From Mariniblastus sp. (GTDB lineage Bacteria > Planctomycetota > Planctomycetia > Pirellulales > Pirellulaceae): a DNA stretch of 64,000 nt. Of this stretch, positions 35,155 through 44,840 are shown one piece after another (the first letter of the stretch is position 1; each line of letters starts with the position of its first letter). Where the stretch lies: NCBI GenBank assembly GCA_011523945.1, contig WTFU01000206.1:16451-80450 (forward strand). The letters run 5' to 3'. Under the pieces are notes generated by a model. It had not been told where the DNA came from and ran no database searches. It saw only the letters and a program-made list of their open reading frames with translations. The translations under genes and the position numbers were made by a program.

Positions 35155-36804
35155 TCACTTGATGATTTCCTGGGTTTGCACCTCCGCTTGATGGCTTCGG
35201 TTGATCTTCTGAATCTCAACCGACGCTGAACCAATTGAAAAATGATTCTCGCACTGCAGCATCCCGCGGACAATACAATCTCCTCGAATCTCCGCGTCAA
35301 TTGGAACTGTCGTTTTGAACGGCCCCGACTCCACCGAAATTGTCTTGGTCACCCAAACCAGATCATGTGTTTTTTCATAAGTGCGTTGGTATTCGACCAA
35401 GGAATCGTTGCTCGGATCGTATTTCACTCTGCGGCGTGGCCGCTCTCGAAACCGATCGCGAGGGTAAGCTAACTCAATCATTAAGTCACCCGCTACAGGC
35501 GAAACCCCAGAAATCTGCAATTGATTTCCAAGCAATGGAATGCGATTCACTTGCAATTCCAAGGGCTTTGGACGCTTCAGTCGAAGCAATGGATCGCCAA
35601 TCAATTGAATCAGCTGAGCATGTTCCAAACGTTCGAGTTCTAAAAGCTGAGGAGTAGGACTAAAAACTTGCCCCATCCCTTCGATCATTTCTCGATATTG
35701 AAGATTGTTCAAACTCCCCTTAACCATCCGCCGTTTGGAAAGTAGGGTCAACTCACCAAGTGTTTTCACTTCACCGTGAAAATACTCGTGAACCATCTCC
35801 AAAGACAACAAGCTCATCGCATATGGCATCGTAACTCGACTTCCACAGATCGCAGCAATCGGGCCGCCATCCTTTCGCAGCATTGTTTCCGCAAGGCAAT
35901 CAACGGGATGATCCATGGCTCCCGTATAGCAGGCCAAAAACAAGGCGATGGGACTACCCTCAATACAATTGAGTTTACGAACGGTCTGATTATCGAGAAT
36001 CAAATGGCTGCGATCTGGCATCCGCACTCGATCAAGCGCGGTTCGATTTCCATGACCAATGTAAATCCAAAACAAGCAACCTTCATTGAATCTCGAAATC
36101 GCAACCTCAGAAAATCTTCTTGGATCTGGACAAAATGGGCTGCACCAACTGCCGTAAGTCATGCTTGTTTCATATTCACCCGGCACCAAGTCGGTAATAA
36201 TCGTTTTCGTCGTTTGTTCGATAAGCCCGTCAATCATCGAACCAAATCCGCCAACCCCCGCAATAAAATTAATTCGCCGTTGCCAGGCTTGCTTCCCAGA
36301 CGGGCTTTCATACTTAATGATCCGCTCAATGTAATTGTCAATCTCAGCGACTGTATCGAGCGGAATGCGACCAATAGAGAGTTCTGGCAAACCATCTAAA
36401 TTTAAATCTGCATAGGGATTGTCAGTGGCAATTTCAGGGTCCGATCCGAAAAGAACGTTGACCTTGGCTTTTACAAAATCAGTCGGCACTTTTAAGGTGT
36501 TCCGCGCTCTCGGTTCTCCAACATCGCCCACAATCAGAACGTGTTTCAAAGAACCGGATTTGGCAACTGTTTGGATGGTCTGCTTAAGCGCCTCCACACT
36601 TAACGGAGGTGTTATCATTTTAATTACATGCCCCTGCTGTTTTCGATAGTCACACCATTTATCCATCACCTGTTGAAAAGGGGCGGGGCAGACAACTAAA
36701 GTATCCGGGCCCACGTCAGGCATCTCGCCCGCGACAGAGCAGGGCGAGAAACCCAAAATCGCGGCAGTCACAATCAAGATAAGGGAACCTGAAACTCGCA
36801 ACAT
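35155..36804 (-). CDS. C25 (gingipain-like) cysteine peptidase family protein
   Basis: 549 residues from the ATG at 36804 with a signal peptide (about residues 1-26, LILIVTAAILGFSPCSVAG). The body matches peptidase family C25 of clan CD: VVCPAPFQQVMDKWCDYRKQ, HVLIVGDVGEPR, the calcium-loop-like DLNLDGLPELSIGRIP near 140, the catalytic-type histidine in IYIGHGNR near 252 and the cysteine in LACYTGAMD near 291. A C-terminal Ig-like region (about 410-520) follows, as in other C25 proteins. It sits just downstream of the TPR-CHAT gene on the same strand (257-base gap), so two clan-CD folds are adjacent. Probably a periplasmic or surface protease; the substrate is unknown. Confidence 0.85.
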   Translation of the reverse strand: MLRVSGSLILIVTAAILGFSPCSVAGEMPDVGPDTLVVCPAPFQQVMDKWCDYRKQQGHVIKMITPPLSVEALKQTIQTVAKSGSLKHVLIVGDVGEPRARNTLKVPTDFVKAKVNVLFGSDPEIATDNPYADLNLDGLPELSIGRIPLDTVAEIDNYIERIIKYESPSGKQAWQRRINFIAGVGGFGSMIDGLIEQTTKTIITDLVPGEYETSMTYGSWCSPFCPDPRRFSEVAISRFNEGCLFWIYIGHGNRTALDRVRMPDRSHLILDNQTVRKLNCIEGSPIALFLACYTGAMDHPVDCLAETMLRKDGGPIAAICGSRVTMPYAMSLLSLEMVHEYFHGEVKTLGELTLLSKRRMVKGSLNNLQYREMIEGMGQVFSPTPQLLELERLEHAQLIQLIGDPLLRLKRPKPLELQVNRIPLLGNQLQISGVSPVAGDLMIELAYPRDRFRERPRRRVKYDPSNDSLVEYQRTYEKTHDLVWVTKTISVESGPFKTTVPIDAEIRGDCIVRGMLQCENHFSIGSASVEIQKINRSHQAEVQTQEIIK

Positions 36805-37060
36805 CGCATTTCCGTTGTTGGGCAAGGGTTTATATCGGCATCTCTCCGAAGGCGAGTTTGGAAGAAACAGCGAATGAAAGCAAGACATATCTTGCCGAGT
36901 TTCCGCGTCAGGAAAAACCGTAAAAAATAACGCCCAGCAACGGTCAGAAATCCGCCACAACTACGGCAAATCCGCTGCTAAACCGTCCGAATATCTTTAA
37001 ATCGTTCAAAGAATTTACCTTGGAAATAACTTTGACCAATCCCGCCCGCGCTCAATCAAA

Positions 37061-40000
37061 TCAGCTCTTTTTGTCTTCTAGCGGCTTTCCATCAGGCTGA
37101 TCAGGTTCGTTTTTAGCCTTGCCCTCTTCGTCGCCTTCCGGTTTGACTACGTCTCCGATTGCTCCGTCCTCGCCTTCCGAGGGAGCCTCAGGTTCCTTCA
37201 CAGGCGGGCGATTATCGGGAATCCCCAGCAACATTGGGCCTGCCCAAAAGAAAGGATGCTGCGCGTTAAGAACGGGATCCGTCTTTTTCATTCGCAATCG
37301 CGGTTCGTTTTCATAATCCAAAACCGTTTCCCGGGTTTCCTGCCGACTCTCCTTAATCGCTTTTTCAATTCCCAAAGCCTCTTGCTTGGCGGCAAATTTT
37401 CCAGTCAGCGTTAAACCTGTCTTACCGCCAGTTGCCCAGCGGCTAATCAGTGCCGTTCGAGTTCCCGAAGCCATTAATCCAATGGAAGTCAGAAACAAAT
37501 CGTTTCCATTCAACTTCCCTCGTAGACCCGCGCCACCATCAGAATGAAAACCTGGCAAAATTATATGTTCAGGTCCCTCCCACGGGAGTGCCATCCAAGA
37601 TTCAATAGTAACGCCCACCTTTCCCTGATCAATTTGCATCGGACTCATCGCAAGCGGGGCATTTTTTGTCGACTTGATTTCGCTCCAAACCAAGAGTTGA
37701 TCAAATAAAGAAGCGAAATAATTCGATGGCACCCGAATAGGTTTATCGTATTGAATAGCGTCCGGTAGCTCTTTCAACAATCCGTCAAATTCGACTTTGG
37801 AGAGCTCAGCTTCCCCGCGTTGATTCATTCTTGCGGTGACAACCGCCGAACGCTCAATCGGCCGTGCCGGCCTTTGCGCTCCGAAGGCCAGGAACAGTGT
37901 GGGAGAATACCTGACATTGACGATATCGCTTAAGTATTTTTCCTCATCACCTTCTCCAATGGGAAAAATCTCAAAAGGTAAATACCAAAGAACCCCATCA
38001 GGCACAACGACAAGCTCTTTGACATCACCCCAATTCGCATCACTTTTATCGCCAAACAAATTATTCTTAATTTCACGAGCCGAATCCTTCCACTCTTCAT
38101 CTTGAAGATTTTTAAGGTCGAGTGCAGCCTCCATCAGCCCCGTATCTTTCAGCAATTTAGAAACACCTCGAAGTATCGTTCGACCGTCACTCAAGCCCAC
38201 ATACTTAATTGCTTTGGAGTTAAGCAAAAAGATATGATACCCGCTCGAGGTCGCTAATGAGACCAACGCAAGTTGATCCGGCCGCAGCGACCGTTGGAAT
38301 TCAGAGATGTTTTTTTGAGGCGGGAAAACCATTTCTGAAACCTCTCGACGCAATGAATAACTCGCAAGAACCGCTTCTTGCGTTTCAGAAATCGTCGCGA
38401 GTTCATCGAGTAATTTTCCTTGCTGAATCTCTTCCGGCGACCTCGGCTCTGGCTTGGCCGGCAAAGCTAATAATTCGGTACGAATCACATTAGCCCGGTC
38501 GTACATCGCTTTATACTTGGGATTGGAATTGAGAAACGCAGTGCGCTGCTCTCTTGCCGTTTGGCTGAGCGATTCAACGGGAGCATGAAGCATCCAGCGG
38601 AACGCCATTAAACGGCCTCCCAACGGCAATTGTGAAAAGAATCGATGTCGGCGAACCAGGTCGCTCACTTCGAGAGCCCGCTGGTGATTCATTCGGCCAA
38701 CCACAAGGTCAAACCATCGCTCCATTGGCCCGACATGCGCAGAGGCTAAAAAAGCAAGCGCCTCCATCGGATCAGTCTTCCAGTCAAGATCGGTTGGATC
38801 TCGTAGAAGTGCCGAATATAACAATTCACCTTGACGCTGGGTGATACTGCCCGATACGACTAATTGATCAGCTAAACCGAGCTGATACAGCCAGCGAGAT
38901 CCTTTTTGAAAATGTTTTAAAGCTGCAACTAGAGATGCAGAACCTTTTCGAAAATCTCCCTGCAAAAACTGAATCACCGCAGTCACATATTTAAGACGCG
39001 CACTGACGACCGCGTTCCCAAGCGAATTTCGCGTGCTGATTGGACCGTTTGCTTCGCGCAACACCGCCGCCGCAGAACGTGCGTCGCCAGCTTCCGCAAA
39101 ACAGTCTGCAAGCTTCACAATCAAAGAAGCCTGCATCAGCCTGGCCTTATTAAACGCAGCCCACTTGATGGCATTTTGAAGCGGCGCGTAAGCTGATTTA
39201 ACTGTCATCAAATGAATGGTCGCACCATAATTCAGCGACTCTTCAACTAAATCGTATTGACCAAAAATTCCGGCGGAGCAACTCGCCTCCAATGCAAGGT
39301 CGCCAGCCACGGAGTAGTTCTCAGTAACAGACGCAATTTGCGCCATCTCCAACAACGCCACCGGTGTCAGTGAATGATCCATCCCATTTAACTGGAGCGA
39401 GGTGTTCAGCGTACGGGCGGCACTTTCCCATTCCCCCATCGAAGCCTGAGCGATTCCCAACAGCACGCCGTTATACGCGCCCATAACCGAGCCGTTGCCG
39501 GCGCCTGCAACAGAAAGCCCGTTAATTAATTGATTTGTAAATGGATCGTATTTCGAAATTGCACCCTTGATAACCCGACGACGATGCAAACAGAGAGCAG
39601 TACATCGCATGATTTCAGCGACATCGACTTTATAAATCTCAGCGTTATCCACAACGCCACCATCAGAGAAGGCACGCTCAGAATCTAGCCGACCGAACAG
39701 CATCGAAAACGCATTGGGGACTCGCGCAATTGAAGTTCTTCGCTTTGGCTGACACCAATTTATCTTTGCTTGAACAAACGCGTTATTGTTTGCTGGAATT
39801 ACCTGTGGGATCTGCAAACGCGATTGCCACCCTTCTGCTTGATAGGACAAATACAGCCGAAGGGCCTGCTCATAGTTATTTACAGCTTCTGCATAATCGC
39901 CCATGTGGTAATTGCACTCACCCATCATCGTGAGATAACAAACCGAATCTAAAAAGCGACGCGTCCCAAATTTGTAGGCCGTGTTGTAACCGCGGCTGAA

Positions 40001-40237
40001 TCGCTTGTAGGCATCCTGATAGTCGGCGGCAAAATAGTCTGCGTTGTTGGCAAAATTAATGTAGTAATCCGCTTTGGGAAGACGCCCCGTCTGGCCAACA
40101 ACAGGAGAGCTACAGCTGACAGTTCCAATCGCAAAAAGAATAATCCAAACGAAGGGTATCCGGTGACAGCTTGAGTAATTCCAACGACCGCCGGAAAAAC
40201 TCACAGTTCGCTCTAATAACTGCTTCGATTGCATCAT
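37061..40237 (-). CDS. TPR-rich protein with degenerate CHAT (caspase-like) domain
   Basis: 1058 residues. A hydrophobic stretch near residues 28-43 (FVWIILFAIGTVSC) ends in a cysteine, so it could be a lipoprotein or a secreted protein. Helical repeats fill about 60-480 (GDYAEAVNNYEQALRLYLSY is TPR-like). The C-terminal 400 residues form a CHAT-like domain: DQLALVSLATSSGYHIFLLN, LVVVPDGVLWYLPFEIFPIG, and the histidine in LPGFHSDGGAG near 897. In the position where related proteins have a cysteine, this one has isoleucine (LTSIGLMASG, codon ATT at 37481-37483), so it probably does not cut peptides. The tail is acidic and repetitive. It lies upstream of a C25 gene on the same strand. Confidence 0.83.
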   Translation of the reverse strand: MMQSKQLLERTVSFSGGRWNYSSCHRIPFVWIILFAIGTVSCSSPVVGQTGRLPKADYYINFANNADYFAADYQDAYKRFSRGYNTAYKFGTRRFLDSVCYLTMMGECNYHMGDYAEAVNNYEQALRLYLSYQAEGWQSRLQIPQVIPANNNAFVQAKINWCQPKRRTSIARVPNAFSMLFGRLDSERAFSDGGVVDNAEIYKVDVAEIMRCTALCLHRRRVIKGAISKYDPFTNQLINGLSVAGAGNGSVMGAYNGVLLGIAQASMGEWESAARTLNTSLQLNGMDHSLTPVALLEMAQIASVTENYSVAGDLALEASCSAGIFGQYDLVEESLNYGATIHLMTVKSAYAPLQNAIKWAAFNKARLMQASLIVKLADCFAEAGDARSAAAVLREANGPISTRNSLGNAVVSARLKYVTAVIQFLQGDFRKGSASLVAALKHFQKGSRWLYQLGLADQLVVSGSITQRQGELLYSALLRDPTDLDWKTDPMEALAFLASAHVGPMERWFDLVVGRMNHQRALEVSDLVRRHRFFSQLPLGGRLMAFRWMLHAPVESLSQTAREQRTAFLNSNPKYKAMYDRANVIRTELLALPAKPEPRSPEEIQQGKLLDELATISETQEAVLASYSLRREVSEMVFPPQKNISEFQRSLRPDQLALVSLATSSGYHIFLLNSKAIKYVGLSDGRTILRGVSKLLKDTGLMEAALDLKNLQDEEWKDSAREIKNNLFGDKSDANWGDVKELVVVPDGVLWYLPFEIFPIGEGDEEKYLSDIVNVRYSPTLFLAFGAQRPARPIERSAVVTARMNQRGEAELSKVEFDGLLKELPDAIQYDKPIRVPSNYFASLFDQLLVWSEIKSTKNAPLAMSPMQIDQGKVGVTIESWMALPWEGPEHIILPGFHSDGGAGLRGKLNGNDLFLTSIGLMASGTRTALISRWATGGKTGLTLTGKFAAKQEALGIEKAIKESRQETRETVLDYENEPRLRMKKTDPVLNAQHPFFWAGPMLLGIPDNRPPVKEPEAPSEGEDGAIGDVVKPEGDEEGKAKNEPDQPDGKPLEDKKS

Positions 40238-40686
40238 AAATCACTCCAAAAAGGAAAAACGCAACGGGTCACTTATCAACGCACCGGACTTTACAGTTCT
40301 GCAACCGAATGATGCCAGCTTCAGGATAGGCTCGCACACAACAACCCTTTAGTCTTTTTCGAACCTCTGACGGTTTCAGATAACCCTGATTCCAAAAAAC
40401 TGCTATCACATTTTCGAGGTACGTACCTAATAAAAGGCTCGTCCAATCCCCAACGGTTAAAAATTCAAGTCCAACTCATCTTAGCAGTTCGCCTAACCCT
40501 CCACAAAATATTAAACAGGGCAAGCTAGAGAACAAGTGTCCACCAAACCTCAACGGTTGTAATGATTTTTCTAGATTTGTTCCAAAGTCTACCCCCTGTC
40601 GAGACGATAGAGTTTGTAACGGTTATCCCGCGGATGTGATGCTGTGATATGAAACCGCGGCACCGAATTATGGAGTTTTCCAACAG
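40238..40686. other. Divergent intergenic region with palindrome and repeated heptamers
   Basis: This 449-base region separates the TPR-CHAT gene (leftward) from a small lipoprotein-like gene (rightward). It holds a perfect 12-base palindrome (40417-40428) and three AACGGTT heptamers at 40452-40458, 40552-40558 and 40618-40624. A direct CCGCGG pair flanks the sequence just before the ATG. Promoters for both genes should lie here; I cannot place them. Confidence 0.4.
40417..40428. promoter_or_regulatory. 12-bp perfect palindrome AGGTACGTACCT
   Basis: A perfect dyad with no loop, in the divergent spacer about 180 bases from the TPR-CHAT start and 260 from the lipoprotein-like gene. The form suits a dimeric repressor, but no second copy is seen in this window. 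Confidence 0.35.
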
Positions 40687-40917
40687 ATGTATTCTCGAAT
40701 GAAATCAAGAGCTCTTAGTTTACTATTGTGTGGCGCCGCGATTATCTCGGCAGTCGCTTCCACCGGTTGCCAAATGAGTGTCGCCGGGCAAACGCTGCCG
40801 AGTGCGTACTTCCTCAGGGATGACGTACAGTATTTCGCGAAAGGTCCAGAGTTTAAACTCTCGCGAGAAGCCGCAGCGTTAAAAGAAGCGAGAGCAAACG
40901 AAAATCGAAACCGGTAA
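40687..40917 (+). CDS. Small lipoprotein-like protein, function unknown
   Basis: 76 residues with a signal segment (about residues 8-27, ALSLLLCGAAIISAVASTGC) that ends in a lipobox-like STGC; the +1 cysteine would carry the lipid. The mature part QMSVAGQTLPSAYFLRDDVQ and YFAKGPEFKLSREAA is a pattern I associate with small planctomycete proteins. Two terminator-like hairpins follow. A GGAG is 12 bases before the ATG. Its role is unknown. Confidence 0.72.
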   Translation: MYSRMKSRALSLLLCGAAIISAVASTGCQMSVAGQTLPSAYFLRDDVQYFAKGPEFKLSREAAALKEARANENRNR

Positions 40918-40977
40918 ATAGGCCAAAGCCAAATTTCCTGGCTACCGATAGGTCTAGCGAATCGTTCACATCGCAGC

Positions 40978-41014
40978 AGCCCGTCTTCATGAGCAATCAG
41001 TTGGCGGGTTTTTT
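40978..41014 (+). terminator. Putative terminator after the lipoprotein-like gene
   Basis: AGCCCG (40978-40983) can pair with CGGGTT (41005-41010, one G-U pair), and a six-base T-run follows (41009-41014). The loop is large (21 bases), so the call is moderate. Confidence 0.45.
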
Positions 41015-41066
41015 ATTAACTGCAATCCCTGAGCATCGTTTTCAATCCGGCGACCACCGACTCGCA

Positions 41067-41098
41067 ATGGTACCATTAATTTACGTGGTACCGTTTTT
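41067..41098 (+). terminator. Second putative terminator with repeated GGTACC
   Basis: ATGGTACC (41067-41074) pairs with GGTACCGT (41087-41094, one wobble) around a 12-base loop, followed by TTTTT. The left arm also belongs to the perfect palindrome AATGGTACCATT (41066-41077). It may be a backup terminator or an operator. Confidence 0.4.
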
Positions 41099-41169
41099 CA
41101 TGCGCTTAACTAAAACGAACGGATACTCGATTCGGTATCAGCTCAAGCCTCAAAGATTAAGTCGTTTGG

Positions 41170-41595
41170 TTAGGGTGTCCACATTTGCACCATTGGTATC
41201 CCGAGGATCAGGGCACCAACGATCGATGCGGTAAAACTCATCAGCAGAACTGCGCCGCTAGCGATATCGAGTGCGTTAGCAACATTCTGATCTGTCTGTT
41301 TAGTAATCGCCTTGGCAAGTGACTCAAGACTGCTATTGAGCAGCTCAGCAACCATTACGGTACCGATACAAAGCACCAACAGCGAAATCGGAATGGGTTC
41401 TAAACCAATCCCAATCCCAGTCAGCAAAACGGCGATCCCCACCGGCACATGGATAACAAAACTGTTCAGGCTTTTTGGAGATTGAGCACCCGTCAGTCCG
41501 ATTCGAAGACCCCGCATCGATATTTTGAACTTTTGAGCCCAGTGACGGTTCGAATAAGCGTCCTCGGGCAATTTGGCGTTTGAATCGTCGGTCAT
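41170..41595 (-). CDS. dgkA: Diacylglycerol kinase-family membrane protein
   Basis: 141 residues with three membrane helices after a polar N-terminus of about 45. The family block appears as VMVAELLNSSLESLAKAITK followed by NVANALDIASGAVLLMSF, where E and the N-A-x-D-I-A-S-G-A-V pattern are conserved. Bacterial members phosphorylate diacylglycerol or undecaprenol. The gene begins three bases after the stop of the LptD-like gene, so the two are co-translated. Whether the substrate is diacylglycerol or undecaprenol cannot be told. Confidence 0.88.
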   Translation of the reverse strand: MTDDSNAKLPEDAYSNRHWAQKFKISMRGLRIGLTGAQSPKSLNSFVIHVPVGIAVLLTGIGIGLEPIPISLLVLCIGTVMVAELLNSSLESLAKAITKQTDQNVANALDIASGAVLLMSFTASIVGALILGIPMVQMWTP

Positions 41596-41597
41596 CT

Positions 41598-44500
41598 TTA
41601 CTCCAACCAGCCAGAACTGGCCGGCGGAATCGCTCTTCCACCGGGACGGAATAACCGGGCGCGACTGCCAAATCGAGGTTCGAAACCAAATCGAAAACTC
41701 AAGTTATCGCGGCTAACATCATAGATCGCACCAAATTGCCATAAGAACGACTCACCGATGTAGATCAGATTAAGGCTTTCTCCGATATTTCCAGTTTCAC
41801 TAAAATCAATCTGGCTACCACCTTTAAAACCCCATTTTTCGCTCATCCGGTAAGTCACCGCCGCAGATAAAATATTGCTGCTTAGGGGACCTTCAATCAT
41901 TCGATAGCCCAGATAGACATTGCTAACTTCTGGGCGACTGAAGTTGGCACCAAAGCTTGCGGTTCTTAACCCCTGAGAAAAGAAGTCGAAATATCCGTCT
42001 GAGACCAATGAGAATCGATCTCCAATATGCCATCGAAAGTCATAGTCAAACATTCCAAAATCCGCGCCGTCATTGTCCCGACTAGCGTTCGGAAATAAGA
42101 TTGCCTGAGTGTCGAACGTGATCCAATCAACGATCCGCTGTTGCCCCGGCCTCCCGCGCTTGGTTTGCCATCGTTGCCGAACTCCAAATTTAATCGCCGA
42201 TAAATCATCCGCAATTTCTGAGGAAGCAGCGGTTACATTTCCCTGCATTCCTGAACGCTTGGCAAAGTACCGTTCATCATATTTGGTTGGCACAAATTCA
42301 TTGCCAATCGGAACATTGGGAATTCCAAAAGTCGTAACTCCAAACCGCCGCCTAAAAGCTTCCTGTGAATCATCATCGAGGTGATCATAAAGCGGTAAAT
42401 CACTCATTGATTGCGATGAATCGGAGTAAAAAGCATCCATGTCAAAACTGACTTTATGAGCCAGTCCATTGACATTCCAAAGAACACTTTGCACCGACGG
42501 ATCAACTCGCCAAATCGGCAGACTGGCGCGAATTCCAGTTTGCCCATAACCTCGCAACAGATCGTTTCCTTGAAGATCTTCCTGCCAGTAACTCAAATCC
42601 CCTAGTAAATACGGAACGACTTTGACGGGCCCAACTTGAACGGGAAAATCAAGTTCATTGCGAGTGCCAAATTTCATTCCGTCATAAATTCGGATGTCCG
42701 TATTATCAACATTCGTCTCCCAAGCGAGGAAATTGAAACTGGCCCCTTCCTGAATGTTTTGAGGCTGACTCGCCCGCTTCATCCTTACGTAGCCAGCTTG
42801 CGAATGACTGTGCCAGATAGCTCGGTTATTAAATAGCGGCTGACCAAGTACAAAATGCTCGGCTCGTACTCCCGAGGTTTGTGTGAAAAAACCATTGAGT
42901 TGGAAATCGACGGTCAGGTTCTTGGATTGTGTCCCTTCGTTTCGCTCCAACCAAAAACCGGTCGTGTGGTCTTTATCCGTATCCCACTCGACCTCGTAAT
43001 ACTGCTCCAGAAAATTTCGGTCCGAAATATAGCCGAGTTCTGCGCGAACCACGGTGCCTGTATTTAAATCTTGACGATGCTGTAACCAAATTCGCCCACG
43101 GGGATCTTTTTCGGGAGGAATGTTAGATCGCCCCCTTCCAAGATTATCATTGCCTCGATCACTGATAAACCAACTTCGGTACTGACCTCTTACCTTTCCC
43201 TGATATCTAAAAAAGGAGTCCTTCTCATAGTCCACCTCCGAACCAAAACCGACGCCTCGGTCACTCAGATAATCTAAAATGCCGATCCACTCGCGTGTTC
43301 CATTGGCTGGTTTCGGAAGACCAAGGACCTGCTCCATATTCCACCCGGTATTGATTTGGAAACCGAAAATTTGATCATTTCCAATTCCGAAACGATCCAA
43401 ATAGGGAGTCGAATCGCTCAGACTTGAACGAAACCTTGGCCACGCGAAAACAGGAAGCCCCGCAACGTAAACCCGATTCTGCTGAGCGTCGACGACGTAT
43501 TCATCTTCCACCGCATAGAGTCCCGTTTGTGGGTCTACCGTCTGAAGCATCGTATCCGGATCAACCACCGGCGTCTCTCTACCGGAAAGCCCAATCCGTT
43601 CCGATTGAATCCAGTATTTTGGAACACCCAATTGACTGGAGGTGAATGCCGAACCAAACGCCTGCAAATTGTTCTCATCATATTGTTGCACTACATCTGC
43701 TTTAAGCCTGATTGTTCCTTCAAAATCCGGCACTTTAGCCGTTAATTCTGCTTTTAAAATTGTGCCCTGCTGCGTCGTCGCATCGTAAAACATTCTCTCT
43801 GAATAAATCGTTCGACTTCCCTTCGAGAAAATCACATTCCCTTCGAGATAAAACTGATCTCGCTTCGATCCATCCGGTAACAACGTTTGCCACTGGACCA
43901 TATTGTCTGCGACGATGTAGAGCTTCCGGTCACGATCTCCCTGAAATGGCTCAGCATCAGCAATTAATGGGCTATCAATTACAATGCGAATTCCTCCCAC
44001 GGCTGTCGTAATTCGCTCGTTTGGATTCTTGGGGTTGGGCGCACTGCGGGTATTCAAATCGCCACTTGAGTCCCTCCCCGTGATCTGAATATTAAATTGA
44101 GGCCTACTACCTCCTTGCGGTGAAGCCGCATTCTGCGACAACGCCGATGGCTTTTGGAAAACCGAAGGACCAATTAGCGGCGGTTGGAATTTTGGTTCTA
44201 CCTGTTGAATGCGACCGGTTTGCGGTGAAATCACAATGGTCTCTTGAGGAACCATCAATCCAACAGGCTGTACTGATGAATCCAAACCGTCCCTCAATAC
44301 GGTTTGAGAGCGATGGTAGATAGTTGGCAAATGATCAAGATTCTGAGTCAATGCGTTTCTATCAAGATCGACAGTCCCAGTTGTGAAAAATCGCCCTAAC
44401 CACCTGTCGTCAACGATTTGATCTGCCGATTCTCCCACGGACTCATGCGCAGGCCCCTTACGATCTAGCTGAACCACTACATTACCTTCCAGATAGGCAA

Positions 44501-44840
44501 TGATTTTGTACCCCCCGGCAACATCGCTTCCATCAGCGGGAGACTCAACATAAATAATGGCCTCATCCGAAGATGCACTCACCGCGCCTTGTGTGATCAA
44601 CACGCCCTTTGAAATATGCAAAACTTCAAATTGTCCAGCCTGCCAACGCGTTATGTTTCCGGAAGACACCGATATTGGAATGTCCGCCGCAGGTCGGGGG
44701 TATGAAATTTGTTTCGCCGAGACGTCGACCGTAACAAACATCGAGCCGAATAACAGCACGGCCACCGAAGTAATCGCAAATCGCATTTTGCAACCATCAC
44801 TCCAGCTGCGCGCGTAGGCGCCTGCACCGGAAGTTGCCAT
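41598..44840 (-). CDS. LptD/OstA-like outer-membrane protein
   Basis: About 1080 residues from the ATG at 44840. A signal segment lies near residues 20-42 (MRFAITSVAVLLFGSMFVTV). An OstA-like N-terminal part (about 60-450) contains repeated strands of the type IYVESPADGSDVAGG, GNVVVQLD, MVQWQTLLPDGSKRDQFYLE and GNVIFSKGSRTIYSERMFYD. The last 550 residues show alternating-residue beta strands rich in aromatics (GVGFGSEVDYEKDSFFRYQG, ISDRNFLEQYYEVEWDTDKD), as in a large outer-membrane barrel. In LPS-making bacteria LptD inserts lipopolysaccharide. A frame from 45104 adds 88 unsupported residues; an ATG at 44786 is another option. It precedes dgkA with no gap, an interesting link to lipid recycling. 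Confidence 0.8.
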   Translation of the reverse strand: MATSGAGAYARSWSDGCKMRFAITSVAVLLFGSMFVTVDVSAKQISYPRPAADIPISVSSGNITRWQAGQFEVLHISKGVLITQGAVSASSDEAIIYVESPADGSDVAGGYKIIAYLEGNVVVQLDRKGPAHESVGESADQIVDDRWLGRFFTTGTVDLDRNALTQNLDHLPTIYHRSQTVLRDGLDSSVQPVGLMVPQETIVISPQTGRIQQVEPKFQPPLIGPSVFQKPSALSQNAASPQGGSRPQFNIQITGRDSSGDLNTRSAPNPKNPNERITTAVGGIRIVIDSPLIADAEPFQGDRDRKLYIVADNMVQWQTLLPDGSKRDQFYLEGNVIFSKGSRTIYSERMFYDATTQQGTILKAELTAKVPDFEGTIRLKADVVQQYDENNLQAFGSAFTSSQLGVPKYWIQSERIGLSGRETPVVDPDTMLQTVDPQTGLYAVEDEYVVDAQQNRVYVAGLPVFAWPRFRSSLSDSTPYLDRFGIGNDQIFGFQINTGWNMEQVLGLPKPANGTREWIGILDYLSDRGVGFGSEVDYEKDSFFRYQGKVRGQYRSWFISDRGNDNLGRGRSNIPPEKDPRGRIWLQHRQDLNTGTVVRAELGYISDRNFLEQYYEVEWDTDKDHTTGFWLERNEGTQSKNLTVDFQLNGFFTQTSGVRAEHFVLGQPLFNNRAIWHSHSQAGYVRMKRASQPQNIQEGASFNFLAWETNVDNTDIRIYDGMKFGTRNELDFPVQVGPVKVVPYLLGDLSYWQEDLQGNDLLRGYGQTGIRASLPIWRVDPSVQSVLWNVNGLAHKVSFDMDAFYSDSSQSMSDLPLYDHLDDDSQEAFRRRFGVTTFGIPNVPIGNEFVPTKYDERYFAKRSGMQGNVTAASSEIADDLSAIKFGVRQRWQTKRGRPGQQRIVDWITFDTQAILFPNASRDNDGADFGMFDYDFRWHIGDRFSLVSDGYFDFFSQGLRTASFGANFSRPEVSNVYLGYRMIEGPLSSNILSAAVTYRMSEKWGFKGGSQIDFSETGNIGESLNLIYIGESFLWQFGAIYDVSRDNLSFRFGFEPRFGSRARLFRPGGRAIPPASSGWLE

